From positions 18,823,990 through 18,887,989 of the forward strand of contig NC_030853.1 of assembly GCF_000208745.1 (NCBI RefSeq): a stretch of DNA of 64,000 nucleotides, written 5' to 3'. This stretch comes from Theobroma cacao (taxonomy: Eukaryota; Streptophyta; Magnoliopsida; Malvales; Malvaceae). The notes beneath the pieces are model-generated. The model ran no database searches. It was given only the letters and a program-made list of their open reading frames with translations, and was not told where the DNA came from. A program made the translations under genes and the position numbers. Positions within the stretch are counted from its first letter, which is position 1. The number at the start of each line of letters is the position of its first letter. Below are positions 13,793 through 26,300 of the stretch, piece after piece.

Positions 13793-14917
13793 TGTAGAAT
13801 ATGCAGTTAGATGGCCAACATCAGAACTGATTGGCCACGACAGTCACTCTGTCAATCTTCAGCTGTTTTGAATTCCATATGATTTTTGTTTACTGCCCAC
13901 CTTAGCTTCATTCTAATTCTTTTAATACACATGTACATGCACTTCATTTTATTGGGGAATGCTAAGCTATGATAGACTTTGTGATGAAGTATGCCTGGAG
14001 GCTGGACCTTTTATTGACATGGGTTACACTTGCCCATGCCAAATCTTAAACCTGATGATTTATTTCCTGCTTTAGGTTATGGTCAAGCGACAGAGGACAG
14101 CTTTCCCACCAAATTTTGTTCACTCTCTGGATGGGTCTCATATGATGATGACCGCAGTTGCCTGTAAAAAGGCAGGCTTAACCTTTGCAGGTGTTGTAGT
14201 TGATTTCGTTGTATTTTGATACCTCATTCTTATGGTCAATTTCAAATTACTATACTGATGTATGCTTACAGGAGTTCATGATTCATATTGGACGCATGCA
14301 AGTGATGTGGATAAAATGAACAGGATACTAAGAGAAAATTTTGTTGAACTGTATGAAGTACCAATACTGGAGAATGTAAGTGTCTTTGCCTTTTGAAATC
14401 CTGTTTTTTCAAGCATGCCTGGTAATTTGGCTAAAATTTGTTCAATGCATGTTTTATGAATCTAAATTTCTCCCTTAATTAGGATTTTTTTCATTTCAGA
14501 AGGAGGAAATATTTATTATAAAAATGAGTGAAATTATGATGAGACTTTTAAAGATGATCCTCCAACTGTGAACTTTAAACTTTATCTTGAGGATAACATG
14601 AACCATTTGCTTCTTCATGTTTTGGAAAGGAAAAAAATGTGGTGGTGGTGGTGATAGGGGAGGAGATTGAGTAAATTATATTTAAAAATTTTCAATTTTC
14701 TTTTGCATTGTGGCCTAGAATTGATATAAACTATATTTTTGCAAAAAAATAGTGTTTTTTTTTTTGTCATTTCATAATTTTCTTTTTTGTGTTTTTACCT
14801 TTTCAGTTGTTGGAAAGCTTTCAGCAGTCTTTCCCTACATTGTGTTTTCCTCCCTTACCTGAACGGGGAGATTTTGATCTAAGAGATGTGTTAGAATCAC
14901 CTTATTTCTTCAACTGA
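5135..14917 (+). CDS. RPOTmp: Phage-type organellar DNA-directed RNA polymerase, RPOTmp class
   Basis: Single-subunit T7-like RNA polymerase that transcribes mitochondrial and, in this class, plastid genes. Exons: 5135-6073, 7147-7362, 7449-7582, 7715-7781, 8093-8151, 8817-8934, 9134-9247, 9469-9600, 9687-10103, 10649-10699, 10777-10847, 11961-12045, 12268-12420, 12549-12623, 12735-12824, 12969-13016, 14076-14190, 14272-14375, 14807-14917. All phases agree and give 1032 residues, close to the roughly 1000 usual for the family. Motifs: DFRGRAYP (from 611), motif [11 protein letters not shown] with catalytic Asp733, motif B R804xxxK808...Y816G, and motif C HDSYW with Asp965. The C-terminus ends SPYFFN, like RPOT enzymes. 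The start at 5135 gives an N-terminus resembling recalled RPOTmp proteins, and a second in-frame Met42 (5258) begins [13 protein letters not shown], a mitochondrial-type presequence. RPOTm is the main alternative, but the 41-residue extension and [20 protein letters not shown] favour RPOTmp. Confidence 0.95.
13705..13800. repeat. AT microsatellite in RPOTmp intron 16, with an ambiguous base
   Basis: Two (TA)n tracts are separated by the block ATTGTAGAATAT, which recurs right after the second tract. An N sits at 13750. The repeated block suggests tandem duplication or an assembly join at a hard-to-resolve repeat. The splice sites are distant and the coding sequence is not affected. Confidence 0.8.
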
Positions 14918-15072
14918 TTTGATCTCTTGGGCTTCTCTTCATCTGAGCTTAGAGCAAAACTAATGCTTCTTTGGATGTCATTGTGCTACCTCGGGTTGTT
15001 CTCTCAGCTTCTGAATGTGCTATCGGCAAAAGAACTGATTCCTATAAGAAAAAAAAATCCCGATAGGGAGTT

Positions 15073-15171
15073 TTTTTTTTAATTTTTAGAATTGAGGGAA
15101 GAGGGATTTGAACCCTGTTCTTTAGGCAGGAGATCATGCACCAACCAAAGAGCCAAATGCTCGGGTGCTCT
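15073..15171 (-). mobile_element. tRNA-derived SINE with perfect 12-bp target-site duplication
   Basis: On the minus strand this roughly 99-bp unit has a box-A-like TGGCTCTTTGGTTGGTGC, a box-B-like GGGTTCAAATCCC and a 3' oligo(A) tail (T run at 15073-15080 on plus). It is flanked by identical 12-bp repeats CGATAGGGAGTT at 15061-15072 and 15172-15183. Head, tail and duplication together define a SINE insertion. It lies about 150 bp past the RPOTmp stop, probably in the 3' UTR, antisense to the gene. Confidence 0.85.
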
Positions 15172-15183
15172 CGATAGGGAGTT

Positions 15184-17980
15184 GGTGCTGTACACTTTGT
15201 ACATATTGTGAAAGATGTTCATGGCATGGAGACTTCAATATGGTGCAGAATGCCAAACTCTCTGTAACTTGGAGCATTGGCTACACTTGTACAGTTGACA
15301 TGTAAATTGTTGTTGGTAGAACCTTCTTTTATATGGAGTTAATGTGCCCGGCTAGAAGTCTAGAAGTCTAGAATCATTAGATAAAATGTTGAGAAGTCAA
15401 AATTCTGCAATGTTCATTGCATTGCAGCTGACTAACGATTCATTTATACCTCAAGTGATAAAGTGTCGTGATGGATTGGGACAGATTCTTGGTTGTCTTT
15501 GAAATAGTTGCTGAAAACAAGAGGTTCTATTGTAGGCTGCTAATCTTGAGTGATGCTGCAGCAAAACTGCCTTACACCTGAACTGAATCTGATTATATAT
15601 TCTTTTCTGATCAGTGTAAAGAATGAGCAGTAAATTTATTCTTGTTTATAGAAGGAGCAGTAAATTTATTGTTGTTTATAGAATAGTACAGCTTACAAAT
15701 TATTAAGTAGTTGGGAAATCATTTTATATTTTTCAATCCTGAAGTCTGGATTCCGGAAATGGTGAAACTTTTTTCTGTTTTTGTGCTGAATTTAATTTCT
15801 TTCAACTTCACCTTTCTGCTTTCCTCAATTTCCTCTTGAAATATTGATGAAATTTTAGGATAAATTCTACATATACCTGTTGTGATATAATTAATTTTCA
15901 CGTAACATCTTGAACTTCTTTTTTTTTCTCATATAAAATTTTATATTTTATTTCTGTTCTCATAGGACTGACAGGGTTAAATAGTCAGTTTAATTTTCTG
16001 TAAAAAGACAATAAAATCTTGTATCTCTTTATTCTTTCTTTATTTGTCTGGATTTGTTGTATTTTCAATTGTATTTTTTCTCTGTTTAAGTACCTTGCTC
16101 CCTTTCTTAATGGATACATGCTAAGTTTTGGATTCAGTTATGTTTCCTTTCTTGATTTTAATGGAGGATGTCTCATTTTCTTTGTGTAAGAAGAATGAAA
16201 CAAATAAATAAATATGAGTTAAGTGAGAACTCCCGCACCAAGCCAGCCTATTGTGTAGACAAGGCTGGTTTGGTTATTTGAAACTCCTCCAAGCATTGGT
16301 TCCCTAATAACTAAGGCCGGGGGTAGGGTTTTTTTTTTGGAAAAGCATTCATCAGATTTCATTAGAAAAAGAGAATGAAACTTTCCCTTTTCAAATAATA
16401 GAAGGAGACACAAAACAGGGATTAAAAATATTGGTTAGTATCCCCATTTGCTATCTACAAAAAAGACAATCCCCATGCTATATATAATTTCATAAGAGGG
16501 GGTCAACCACAATAAATCCATTTTCTTGTGTACAAAAATCTGCTAGCAATAATATTAACCAATTTAAGGTTAGAAAACATCACAGGGAAAAAGTTTCAGC
16601 ACAAGGGGTAGACCGAGGCATTCCTTCATTACAGTAAACATCACAGCTTAATTATCACCACAACAGCAAGCATAGTGTACCTAGCTAAGGCACGGGGTGC
16701 TTAACAACAATCATAATTGTCACAAAAACTACTCCCTCCCTTATATTATCAGTTCAAGGACTAAACTCCAATCTTAACCAAATTTCAAAATGGAAAAACA
16801 AAAAAAAAAAACTAAATCTGTAATAAATTTGGCAACTTTAAAATCATGAAAAGAAACCTATAACCAGATCCAAAACTCAGCACATCCAACACAAATGTGC
16901 AGTTTTTGTACCCATTAAAAAAGGAACAAAATACTTAAATGGAGAGAAGATACAACTCAAAATACAATCAATCCACACAGATAAAGAAAGAATAAAGAGA
17001 TAAATGATTTTATTGTCTTCTTACAGAAAATTAAACTGAATATTTAATCTGTTAATTTTTATGGGAATTAAAATAAAATACAAGATCTTATACCAAAAAA
17101 AAAAAAAAAAAACTTCAAATGTTATGTGAGAAATAATTATACCATAAAGAGTGTACGTGAACTTTACTTCAATTTTTATATAGGTGAGCTTGTGATGGGT
17201 CAAGGTCGAATTTCCTCTTTGTAAATCCTTGGTAGTCTAAGAATTTTTAGGTGTTTTCTAACTTTTGACTGCTGGCACGTGGGCAAAGAGTGTTGCTTGA
17301 ATTTCTGTGTCAAGACTTCGAACATCACTGGTTAAACCAAAAAAACACAACAATCATTGAAAAACAATGAAGAAGGCCAAAACACTTGCAATTTGTCATG
17401 AAACTAGCCGAAGGTGACCTTGACCCGTAATGTCCTTATATGTATATGGTATGTCTTAACACTAAAATTATGAATTTATGAGCCAAAACAGAACATGTCT
17501 TACTCTTCAGCAGCGTGGCAAGAATTTGTATTTCCATATTTTCTGTGGTCTTGTTAAACGATTAAAAATTATATATATATATATATATAAGTATTCAGAA
17601 TATAGATATCAACTTTTGTATCACTCCATCGTTAACAATTGACAGGTGAAAATGGAAAGCAATGAAGCAGGATGGAGCTGCAAAAGATTGATATTTGTGC
17701 CTAAATCCTATGGACATAAATTAAATTCAAACACACACCCAAACATTTGACTAATTGATTAGTGAATTAGAATCCCCTTCCTTCAATAAAAAAAAAAAAC
17801 TAAACTCAATCAACAATATTAAAGGAAAAAAAAAAAGACAAAGACATTTAATGAAAACAAAAACAACATGGCTATCAGAAAATAACATTATAATTGCCTT
17901 GATTATAATTGCAGATTGCAGCTTCACCCCTTCTGACAATTACCAGAGCTAAACATAGAGCTGACCACAACCGAATTAAA
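15184..17980. other. Intergenic region, no gene recognised
   Basis: The first few hundred bases are probably the RPOTmp 3' UTR and downstream flank. Direct repeats of a 20-30 bp unit near 15600-15690 (AGGAGCAGTAAATTTATT and GAATGAGCAGTAAATTTATT, each followed by a TTGTTTATAGA-like block) form a short tandem duplication. The rest is AT-rich with poly-A/T runs and a short TA repeat near 17567-17590. No open frame looks conserved. Confidence 0.5.
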
Positions 17981-18705
17981 TCATGTATCTTCATTACTCA
18001 TTGAGTTATTCCCATTACTCCTTACCAGCATGTTCTTCTATTCATCTGTAAGAAACTCCACCTTTGCTTTGCTCACAGCTATCGAGAGATGACCATGATG
18101 CTTGTTACAATCAGTCTTAAACAATGGCTTTTGAATGATTAGCTTCTCATCAGTTCCTTCCATGTCTTTGATCATCTTCTTTAACCTTTCAGGCAGTACT
18201 GCTTTTGCTTCCTCAGTTGGGGTTCTTTACTTCACTGGTTTCACCTGATTCAACGCAACGTTTATGACCCCTCTTTTCCACTATTTCCATCTTTCCTATA
18301 GAACTTTGGCTCTGTGAGAAAACAGCAAAAGGGTTTCTGATTGAGACTTGCTCAGTTTTCCATTTTACTTGAAATTATTCTCACACAATTTGTATACTTT
18401 TTGCTCATGAGGGGAGGTTTCTTGCTGAAGGGGTTATCCCTGAGTTTGCGTACATGCCAACGAAAAGCCACACGTTTCTGCTTCTTGATAGCTTCTTCAT
18501 GGACTAGTGTGGCTTTCTTGAAGGAATCAGGCGAGTTCTCGACAGCAATATCAATCTTCAACCCTTGTGTTTGGCTCATTGTTTGCTTCATCAACTTCTC
18601 TTTCCCCAACTCTTCCCGGGCAGCCACTGCAACCTCTACCAAGCAGTGGAAGGCGGTCCAGTCTTCCTCTTTTTCCTTACCCTTAGAACCCTCGAAACCC
18701 TTCAT
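17981..18705 (-). pseudogene. B3 DNA-binding domain protein (DUF313/At2g31720-like), broken
   Basis: Plant-specific B3-domain proteins of this group are putative nuclear DNA-binding proteins. Reading from ATG at 18705, the first frame (MKGFEGSKGKEKEE...AAREELGKEKL) resembles the N-terminus of the group and runs to a TGA at 18352-18354. Past that stop, after further frame changes, comes a B3-like core with LPERLKKMIKDMEGTDEKLI, then IQKPLFKTD and GHLSIAVSKAKVEFLTDE. That core is interrupted by TAG at 18038-18040 where the family usually has a Glu, then reads KNMLVRSNGNN to a stop at 17981. An in-frame stop, at least one frameshift and a second stop make a functional product unlikely, though an unrecognised intron could hide one of the breaks. 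Family recognition is by recalled motif (LIIQK.L..TDV....GRLSIP). Confidence 0.72.
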
Positions 18706-20351
18706 CTTTGCTTTCTTCTTCTTCTTTCAAAGGTTTTTTATTTTTCACTCAATTAGCCTAGGGTTATTAGCATTAGAGAATAAATAAGCAGGGGAGGGAA
18801 GGTAATAAATAATGAAGGAACGGACGTATCATGATTTTCAAGTTAGATCGGAACTCGTATTTTCTTTAAAACCCTTTTCCTGTGACTGTAAGGATTTGGA
18901 GATTGAGTTTTTAGGCTTTCCCTCATAAAAAAAGAAGAGGTTACAATGGGAAAAGAAAAACAACGAAAGAGTCCCAGTTCAACAAAATAATATACTTTCT
19001 GATTTGGATATACGAAGAAAGAGAAGTACAGAAGAAATAAATCACATAAACTTTTTCTTTTTTTTTTTATTATTTTCTTTCATCTTATTCCTTTACCTAT
19101 ATACTATGCAGTGGTAAAAGATAACTTAATTTCTTCTTCCCTGTTTTATGGTCTAAGGACGAATAAACAACCATGTGATGTGCAGTGCAGCAATGTAGAT
19201 AGTGTCCACCAAAAAACAAAGAAATTAAGCCCTCAGAAAATTGCATTCCTTATCAATGTTTGTTGATCAGCACCTCCTTGAGTTGAAGATAAGGGTAGTA
19301 AGATAGTACTTACTTCAACTTTTAAGAACTAAAACAATGGATTAGAGGAATCTAATCCATTATTGAAACATTAAATTTCCAAAGCCTTCAAAATCCTGGT
19401 TCCATCCATTTTCAAAGCTTTCAAACAAAAATTCTTTTAGATTCTTTTTTTCTACTTAAGATTTTTGGAACAAGGATGAGTAAATTTTTTTCTTTCTCAA
19501 ACAAAATATGTTTAAATTAAAAAAAATAAAATAAACATAAGAAAAATCTTTATCTTGAAATATTTGTGGTATTGAGTCTCAATTTTTTTTTAACTGTTGT
19601 TGACAGTAAAAGAACCAAAAATATCATTTTAAAACAACATGAGTCAAAATATCTTTTTAAAATAATTGAAGGGAGACTTTTAAAGTTTACGCTATAAACT
19701 AATCGGCTTTTGAATCTCTCCATTTGATCCCATATTCAAAGTCTTAGTCCCTTTTGCAACAAATGAGGCCTCCATTCCTTATTTCAGACCACAGCCTTCA
19801 TACCAAGAAGTTTCCAAGTTTACATCCAAGATTTAAGAGTAACGATTCCCAAAGGTACAAAATCTTACTTTGTATAGCTGACTGATGAAGATACAGAATT
19901 CGCCATGGTTTGTCATGGCAGAGAGCTCAAGTACAAAGTACAAAATCCATATTTTCTATTGGACAATGGTTTATCCATGAACAGATCAGCTCTGCTACAA
20001 TGCAACTCCTAGTTCCGTAGAAGTTAGAAGAGACTGCAAAAACAAATTATAGCTTTCTATTCATTATCGTAAACAACTGTTTTATGTTAATTTTCTATCT
20101 CATACTTTTTCTTTTTCTTGATTCGAACTATTGCATCTATCTCTGTTCATTGGTATACATTTCCCAAGAAAAAGTTACAACCAATGACTGAAGGTTCCTC
20201 CCATTCAAGTCAATCCACAACACAGAATCCCCACAAGCAGAGGTGACGGTTTGCCACCAAAGAGCCAACCCCATAAGCTCAAACTTGTCACAGTATCTTG
20301 CAAGGCCATTTTTGCACCTCTAACCCAAAGATTATAAGACAAGCATGTGAG
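18706..20351. other. Intergenic region, 3' flank of the kanadaptin gene
   Basis: No gene is recognised. The half nearest 20351 is likely the 3' UTR and downstream region of the minus-strand kanadaptin gene. The remainder is AT-rich single-copy-looking sequence. Confidence 0.45.
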
Positions 20352-23300
20352 TCAGTACCCATATCGATCATTTAATGTAGTTCTCCCATCACCAGATTGC
20401 CCTGCAAGGAACATGAAAAAATTGCAATAAAGTCACGATGCAAATCCAAAAGAATAGAATCACTTTGCAATCCATTCAGCAGTAAGATGCTACAGTAATA
20501 CTGAAATTTCAGGTTCAATTGACAATAAGCAAAAAATAGAGTACCTTCAGGAGGAACCCAAGATTCATACTCTGGATTACTATTGAGAAATGAAGGCTTC
20601 TCAGGACCCATCACTCGTTTTGGCTTTTTCTCTTTCTTTTTTAATTGATTTCGGGCCAACATTTCAGGGGTTTCATGCAATTCCTCATCCTCTGCATGGT
20701 ACCCTCTAGTGTGCTTCAACAACAGTGCCACAGCATTCTGTGCAATTTCTTCAGCTCCTGTAGAGGATGACGTAGATTGATCGGAGGCTTTGTCATCACC
20801 TTCAGATTTCTCAACCTGTTTCTGTTTCCTTATAATTAGACCAGAGGCAGTAGTTTCAATTCCTGAGGGGCCTTTAACCGGTGGATCATCAACACTCCCA
20901 AGTACTTTCTTCCTATCTTTGTAATCAACAAATTGGTCAACTTTATGTGTTTCTACTTCTACTTCTTGCTGTGACTCTTTAATCTCCTTGCTCTCAACAG
21001 CACCAAGCCACTGGGGCTTTGCAACAGTATAGATAGCCTTTCTAACCTCAGCTGTATCACTAAGAATATTCTCTTCTGGTTTCTTGCTTGATTCCATAGA
21101 AACATCTGCAACTCCCTCTTTCTGCATGGGAGAATTTGCTGGTTCTGTAGATGTACTGATTTTGGGTTCCAATGGAGGCTGCTTCTTGACAGCAGCAGGA
21201 GTTCTAGATTTGTCAGGTGCTGGTGCTTGTGCCTTTGTATCCCTTTTCTTAGCAGCTTCTCCGGTTGGATCAGCAATCTTCAACAGGTAGAAGATCCGGT
21301 CCAACTCAGACTGAAGGGCAAACAGTTCCTTCTCAAGTTGCACAGTCCTATCAAGCACTGATAGAAGAAAATAGGAAATCAGCCACTTTTGCTAGTTGCA
21401 TCTCTCTATTTACCTTTCTGCTTTCTCAGATGGCTAAGAAAGTAAAACAAATAGACGAAAAGATGAACATGGTTAAAAAATGAGCAAATAGCTTAAATGT
21501 ACCCAAATTCAAACACAGTCGCTGTGTAGAATATTAAGTTCCTGACTTTTATTATCAATAAAACTCAGACATTTGGCCTTTAATTGTTAAAAATAAATTT
21601 TGCTTTATGCAAGGGTTACCTTTTGCTTTTTGCTTTTTGAAGGAAAAAGGAAGTAGCAAGAGGTTGCAACCAAAAGAAGCATTAAAAAAGAAAGAAAGAA
21701 ACACACAAAAGCTAACGACCACAAATAACTGGAAAAAGTTTGAAGAAAGACCAGAATCCTAATGCTGATCATATCAAAACATGTAATCTATGATTTGGAA
21801 ATGATCAGAGTGATGATTCTTTGCATCATCAGCAATCTGCATCTTTTATGTGCAGAACTTTTAGCAATATATTTTTACAATTTATAAAAGTTATCTCACC
21901 TAGCTGGGAAGAAAGCCCAGACATGTAAGCATCAAGTGCATCTCCAGCTTCTGTTTCTAATGCTGTTTCTGATGCCATTTTGTTCTCCTCACTTAACAGC
22001 AACTCCTTCTTGTCTTCAATTTCTTTCATAATGGCATCTCTCTTATCAAGAAGACTATCAGCAGTTTCAATAGACTGGGTTTCACCAACTTTCAGCACAG
22101 TAGGTTTCTTCTTTGTCCGGTCATAAAATTCATCATCATCACTGAAGAATCACAAATCATTGCAAGCGTTAACTATTAAACTAGTTTCACAATTGAAGAA
22201 TAAACCAGATGCATATCCTTATCATATGCTTAAAGAAGGGAAGAAACTTTAAATAAAATCCTCATAAAATTGAGAAATGTAAATGCAATAACTGCTAATT
22301 ACAAATATGTTTTAGATGAGTACATAAAGCAAATAACTAAGAATATAAAAAGATTTTGCATGCATTTCAACAATTTTTGCACCAGAGGCAAACATAAAAT
22401 CTCTTTTTTGCTGTTTTGATTTATCCTCAAAGATTTCTGTTTCCATCGGGAATTTCTCAAAAGGATAAATTACCTTGAAAAGTCTTCATCATCATCTTCT
22501 GGCCCTCCTTTCCTCTTACCATGAGATATCCTTCCAGCACGTGCACCTATGCTTTCACGAATGCTTTCATTTAGTGTCTCTTCCAAGTTTTCAAGCTCTT
22601 CCATTATCTACCAAAATTGTATGAACTAGCGTCAATACTTTTCTTTAATTTCACTTCACAGTCAAAGGGAAGAAGACGGCCAAAAAGAAACCTTATGGCG
22701 CAATCTCAAAGAATCGAACCATATACTCCAGGGGAAAAACATCAAACTCCAATCAAAATAACTTTCAATATACCTGTGTTATCCTTTGTTCATTCCTAAG
22801 AATCTGAGTTTGCTGGCCCTGTGTTAACCCGCCTTGAGCAATATCTTTGGCACGTATTGCATCTATCTCTTTCTTCATATGACCAATCTACATCCAGAAG
22901 AATGAATTGTAAATGATAAAATAACAAGCACTGAAACTGACATGAAAAAAATGAGAAAGTGACACCTCTAAGTCCAATTGAAGGACCTAGAAAGAAAGTT
23001 TAGACAACTAAACTGAGCAGCATAAATGAGGAAAAAAACTATCATTATATTTATTTCCTGAGAAGAATTCACAAAGAGAAAAGGGCTTGCCTTCTCAGTC
23101 CTTTTTATTATCTTATCACGGGTTTTTTCCTGCTTCTCTGTAAGCTGTCCTTTGTAGGTTTGCCAAGTCATTTCATCAGCATCGTCCTAAATATCCAAAT
23201 GACTTCAGTGAGTAGAAAAGAAGAATGACAAATTATCTGTTAGTCTTGCATCAAAACAATATGAATTTGGGATTTAACAGGCAAATTTACAATATATCAG

Positions 23301-26300
23301 GCATCAAGTAAACATAATACACTCTATAAAAAGAAGTGAAAATGATAAGGCAGCCTATAATAAATTGATATGCATCACTAAGGCATTTGAATCAGCAATA
23401 AGACTAAATTGCCAGCGAGGAAGAAAGTCACCAAATTCTTGATATCTATCGAATTGGTTGCTGATAGATTGATGCAGATCCTCAAAGAAGTACAACAATT
23501 TCGTGTTTGCACTCATCAAAATTTTGAGTGAAAAGTTGAGATCTTTCTTTGTTTAGAAAAAAAATAGTTCTAATATCACATAGAAAATCAACAAAAAAAT
23601 TCCTAGTTAACAGAATTATATGTATAGCATAAGATGTTAATAACAAAACAACCATACAAAGTTGCGTCTAAGCTATTTTATTAGTTTCAAGGTATTTCAA
23701 TCTGATTAAAAGTACAAGTTACACAAACCTCTGCTTCTTCAATAGCATCCTCTCCAATGCCCCATGAGATACCATCAGCAAGAGATGCTTCTGCCCTTGC
23801 TCGTCGAAGTGAAGCTTCCCGGTCTAACATCTCTTCTTGGATCTTAGCGTCTTTCATGATTTTCAAGTCTTTTTCCTACAACAAAAAACCATTAGAAAAT
23901 TACAGCAATCAAAAACAATAAATACAATTGCATAAAAAAAACAAACCAAAATTCTAATGACTGACAAAAAAACACTTCAGCTATTTCTTTCTGATTCTTT
24001 TTCCAGTAAAAGAATAGAATGTATAGATGTTAAAGCCAAAAAGAAGCCTATAATCCAGAACTTATAACTCCACAGAGTACTTCCTCATGACAAATCCAGG
24101 AAGAGATGTCAAGTAATAAAAGTAAATATGATAACTTAGTGCCTTTTTCTTTGAAGAAGATACAACTGGATTCTTAATGTTAGTTTTCTGGACCATCACT
24201 CCTTCCTTCAAACACTTGCTTCGCATCTTTTTTTTTTAATAAATTTAAAAAAAGAAATGATTCTGCAGGAAAAGGAATCTCTGGCAAGAAATTCATCAAC
24301 GCACATGAAGTTCAGTGGTTTAAGAATTTTGTAACCCACCCTAGCCACTACTCTCTACAAAATTCTGAAAGAGAGTTCTAGTTAGAATATCTTCAGGTAG
24401 TTGGATGCAGCATGTATTAATGAATAAACTATAATGAACATATATGGAAAAGGTGCACATTTTTCTTTTTGGTAGATATGGAGGTACAAAGGGAGAGCGA
24501 GGGCCAAGGGAGGGTAACAACCACTAGGCCAAGCCTGAGTTGTTGAACAAGATGATGCATATTTCTGTCTACATAGATGCCACTGCACAGGTATGTACAT
24601 GTTTTCATAAAATGAACACCAACATGTGATTGAATATGATTATTTGACAAGTTTCATAAATTTTTTTGATAATGAAAACTGATAATTCTAATAAAAAGAA
24701 AGATTTGTGCATACAAACAAAAACATTTATAATGAAAAATGTAATTCTCAATTATCTATTAAACACTTAAACCCCTAAATTGAAAAACTAAGATTAAATC
24801 AAAGAATGAATAACCAAATAGGTTGCATAAAAGCCTTACCGGTGGCATCAACTCAGAAGGCCCTTGGAAGATATACAAACGAGATGAACTGCACAATAAA
24901 GAAAAAGGAAAACAAGATATTCACAAACCCATAAAATTTCCTTTTTCTCCCCCTTTTCTTTCCTTTTTCTTCTATAAGTAAATAAAGAAAACAAATAAGA
25001 ACATTCAACATATGTATATGAGGTAAATGCAATGTACCACTAAAAAGTTTCAAGAGTGCAGAACAAACTGAACCCAGAGCTATTAAACATAAAACCTACA
25101 GAAATTTACAAGCCCCACCCTCCTAACACCCCACAACCCAGCCCCCCTCTTCCCCTAAACTTGCATGTCTATAAAAAATAAATTATGAATGTGCAAGTGA
25201 AGAATCTATGCCTTCTATAGCAAATGCTAAATTTTCCCACCATAAAATCTACTATTCCCAACAAATTAGTGCATAAAAGAGCCAAGCTAAATATTCCTTT
25301 CGTATGGACTAGGGACAGATGGGTATATGCACATCAGAATAGCATGCAATGCTCAACCTAAATTCAGCTCTAAGACTGGAATAGCCTTTTCCCTTTGCGA
25401 AGGATGCCAGTCAAATGAGTAAGAAAAACAATCCAAAGGAAAATCAAATGGCACTGGAAATACAAATGAATGGCATTGAAAAGAAAGATGGAGAAATAAA
25501 AATATGAGCAAATCAAGACATGCAAGCAGTAGACAACTTACTGGCCAAATCGAATGACATCACCTACATTTAAGTCCACATAAGTCCTTTTTGTCACCTA
25601 ATTAAATTGGAAAGAAAAATCAACTTAGAATGCATCACAAACACAAGACATTATAATCTAGCAGCAAGTCCATAAAATTTCCCACATAAAACAAGGATTG
25701 TATCAAACAAGCAACTTAGAGAAATTGGGCAATCAAGCATCAAATGATCAAGATAACAAAAGCTTAGTTGTGTTCTCCCTCAACAAGAGATATACAAATC
25801 CTGAACAAATTAACAATATGTTTATCTACTCTTTTACTTAACTGACTCATTAAAAAAAAATTATTAATATCGATAACTTCTCCACTACTAGAAGCAAAAA
25901 TAATAGGAGAGGAAAAAAATTTATGCCAGGAAGCACAGCCAACACTTTCAAACATTGTAAGCATAGCTCTAAAGTATCCAAATGTAATAACCTACAACAA
26001 AAATACAACTAATAGATAAAATATTCCTCAAATTTCCCATACTACATGAGATCAAAACTCCAAAAGCAGCACATAACCGAAAGAATAGAAGATAAAAATT
26101 TGTAGCATGAAGCAGAAAGTTTGACTGTCTGTATATGTTGCCTTTTGCTGAATTCCAAAACAATTACAGAAACACTTTAGCATGGCATTATGCAACTGAT
26201 ACAACAAACAGAACACTGTTGTGTGGCAATACCTGACTCTTGTTGATAAAAGTGCCATGTGTGCTGCCAAGATCATAAAGATAGGCCTGCCCACTGCTCC

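Noticed and set aside
15073..15171. tRNA gene on the minus strand
   Set aside because: Box A and B are present, but there is no cloverleaf-quality acceptor stem, and the oligo(A) tail and 12-bp duplication mark a SINE.
16219..16413. 64-residue minus-strand frame near a GC-richer patch
   Set aside because: No recognisable domain, and no splice or repeat evidence.
18341..18787. 148-residue plus-strand frame
   Set aside because: It is the shadow of the B3-domain pseudogene on the other strand.
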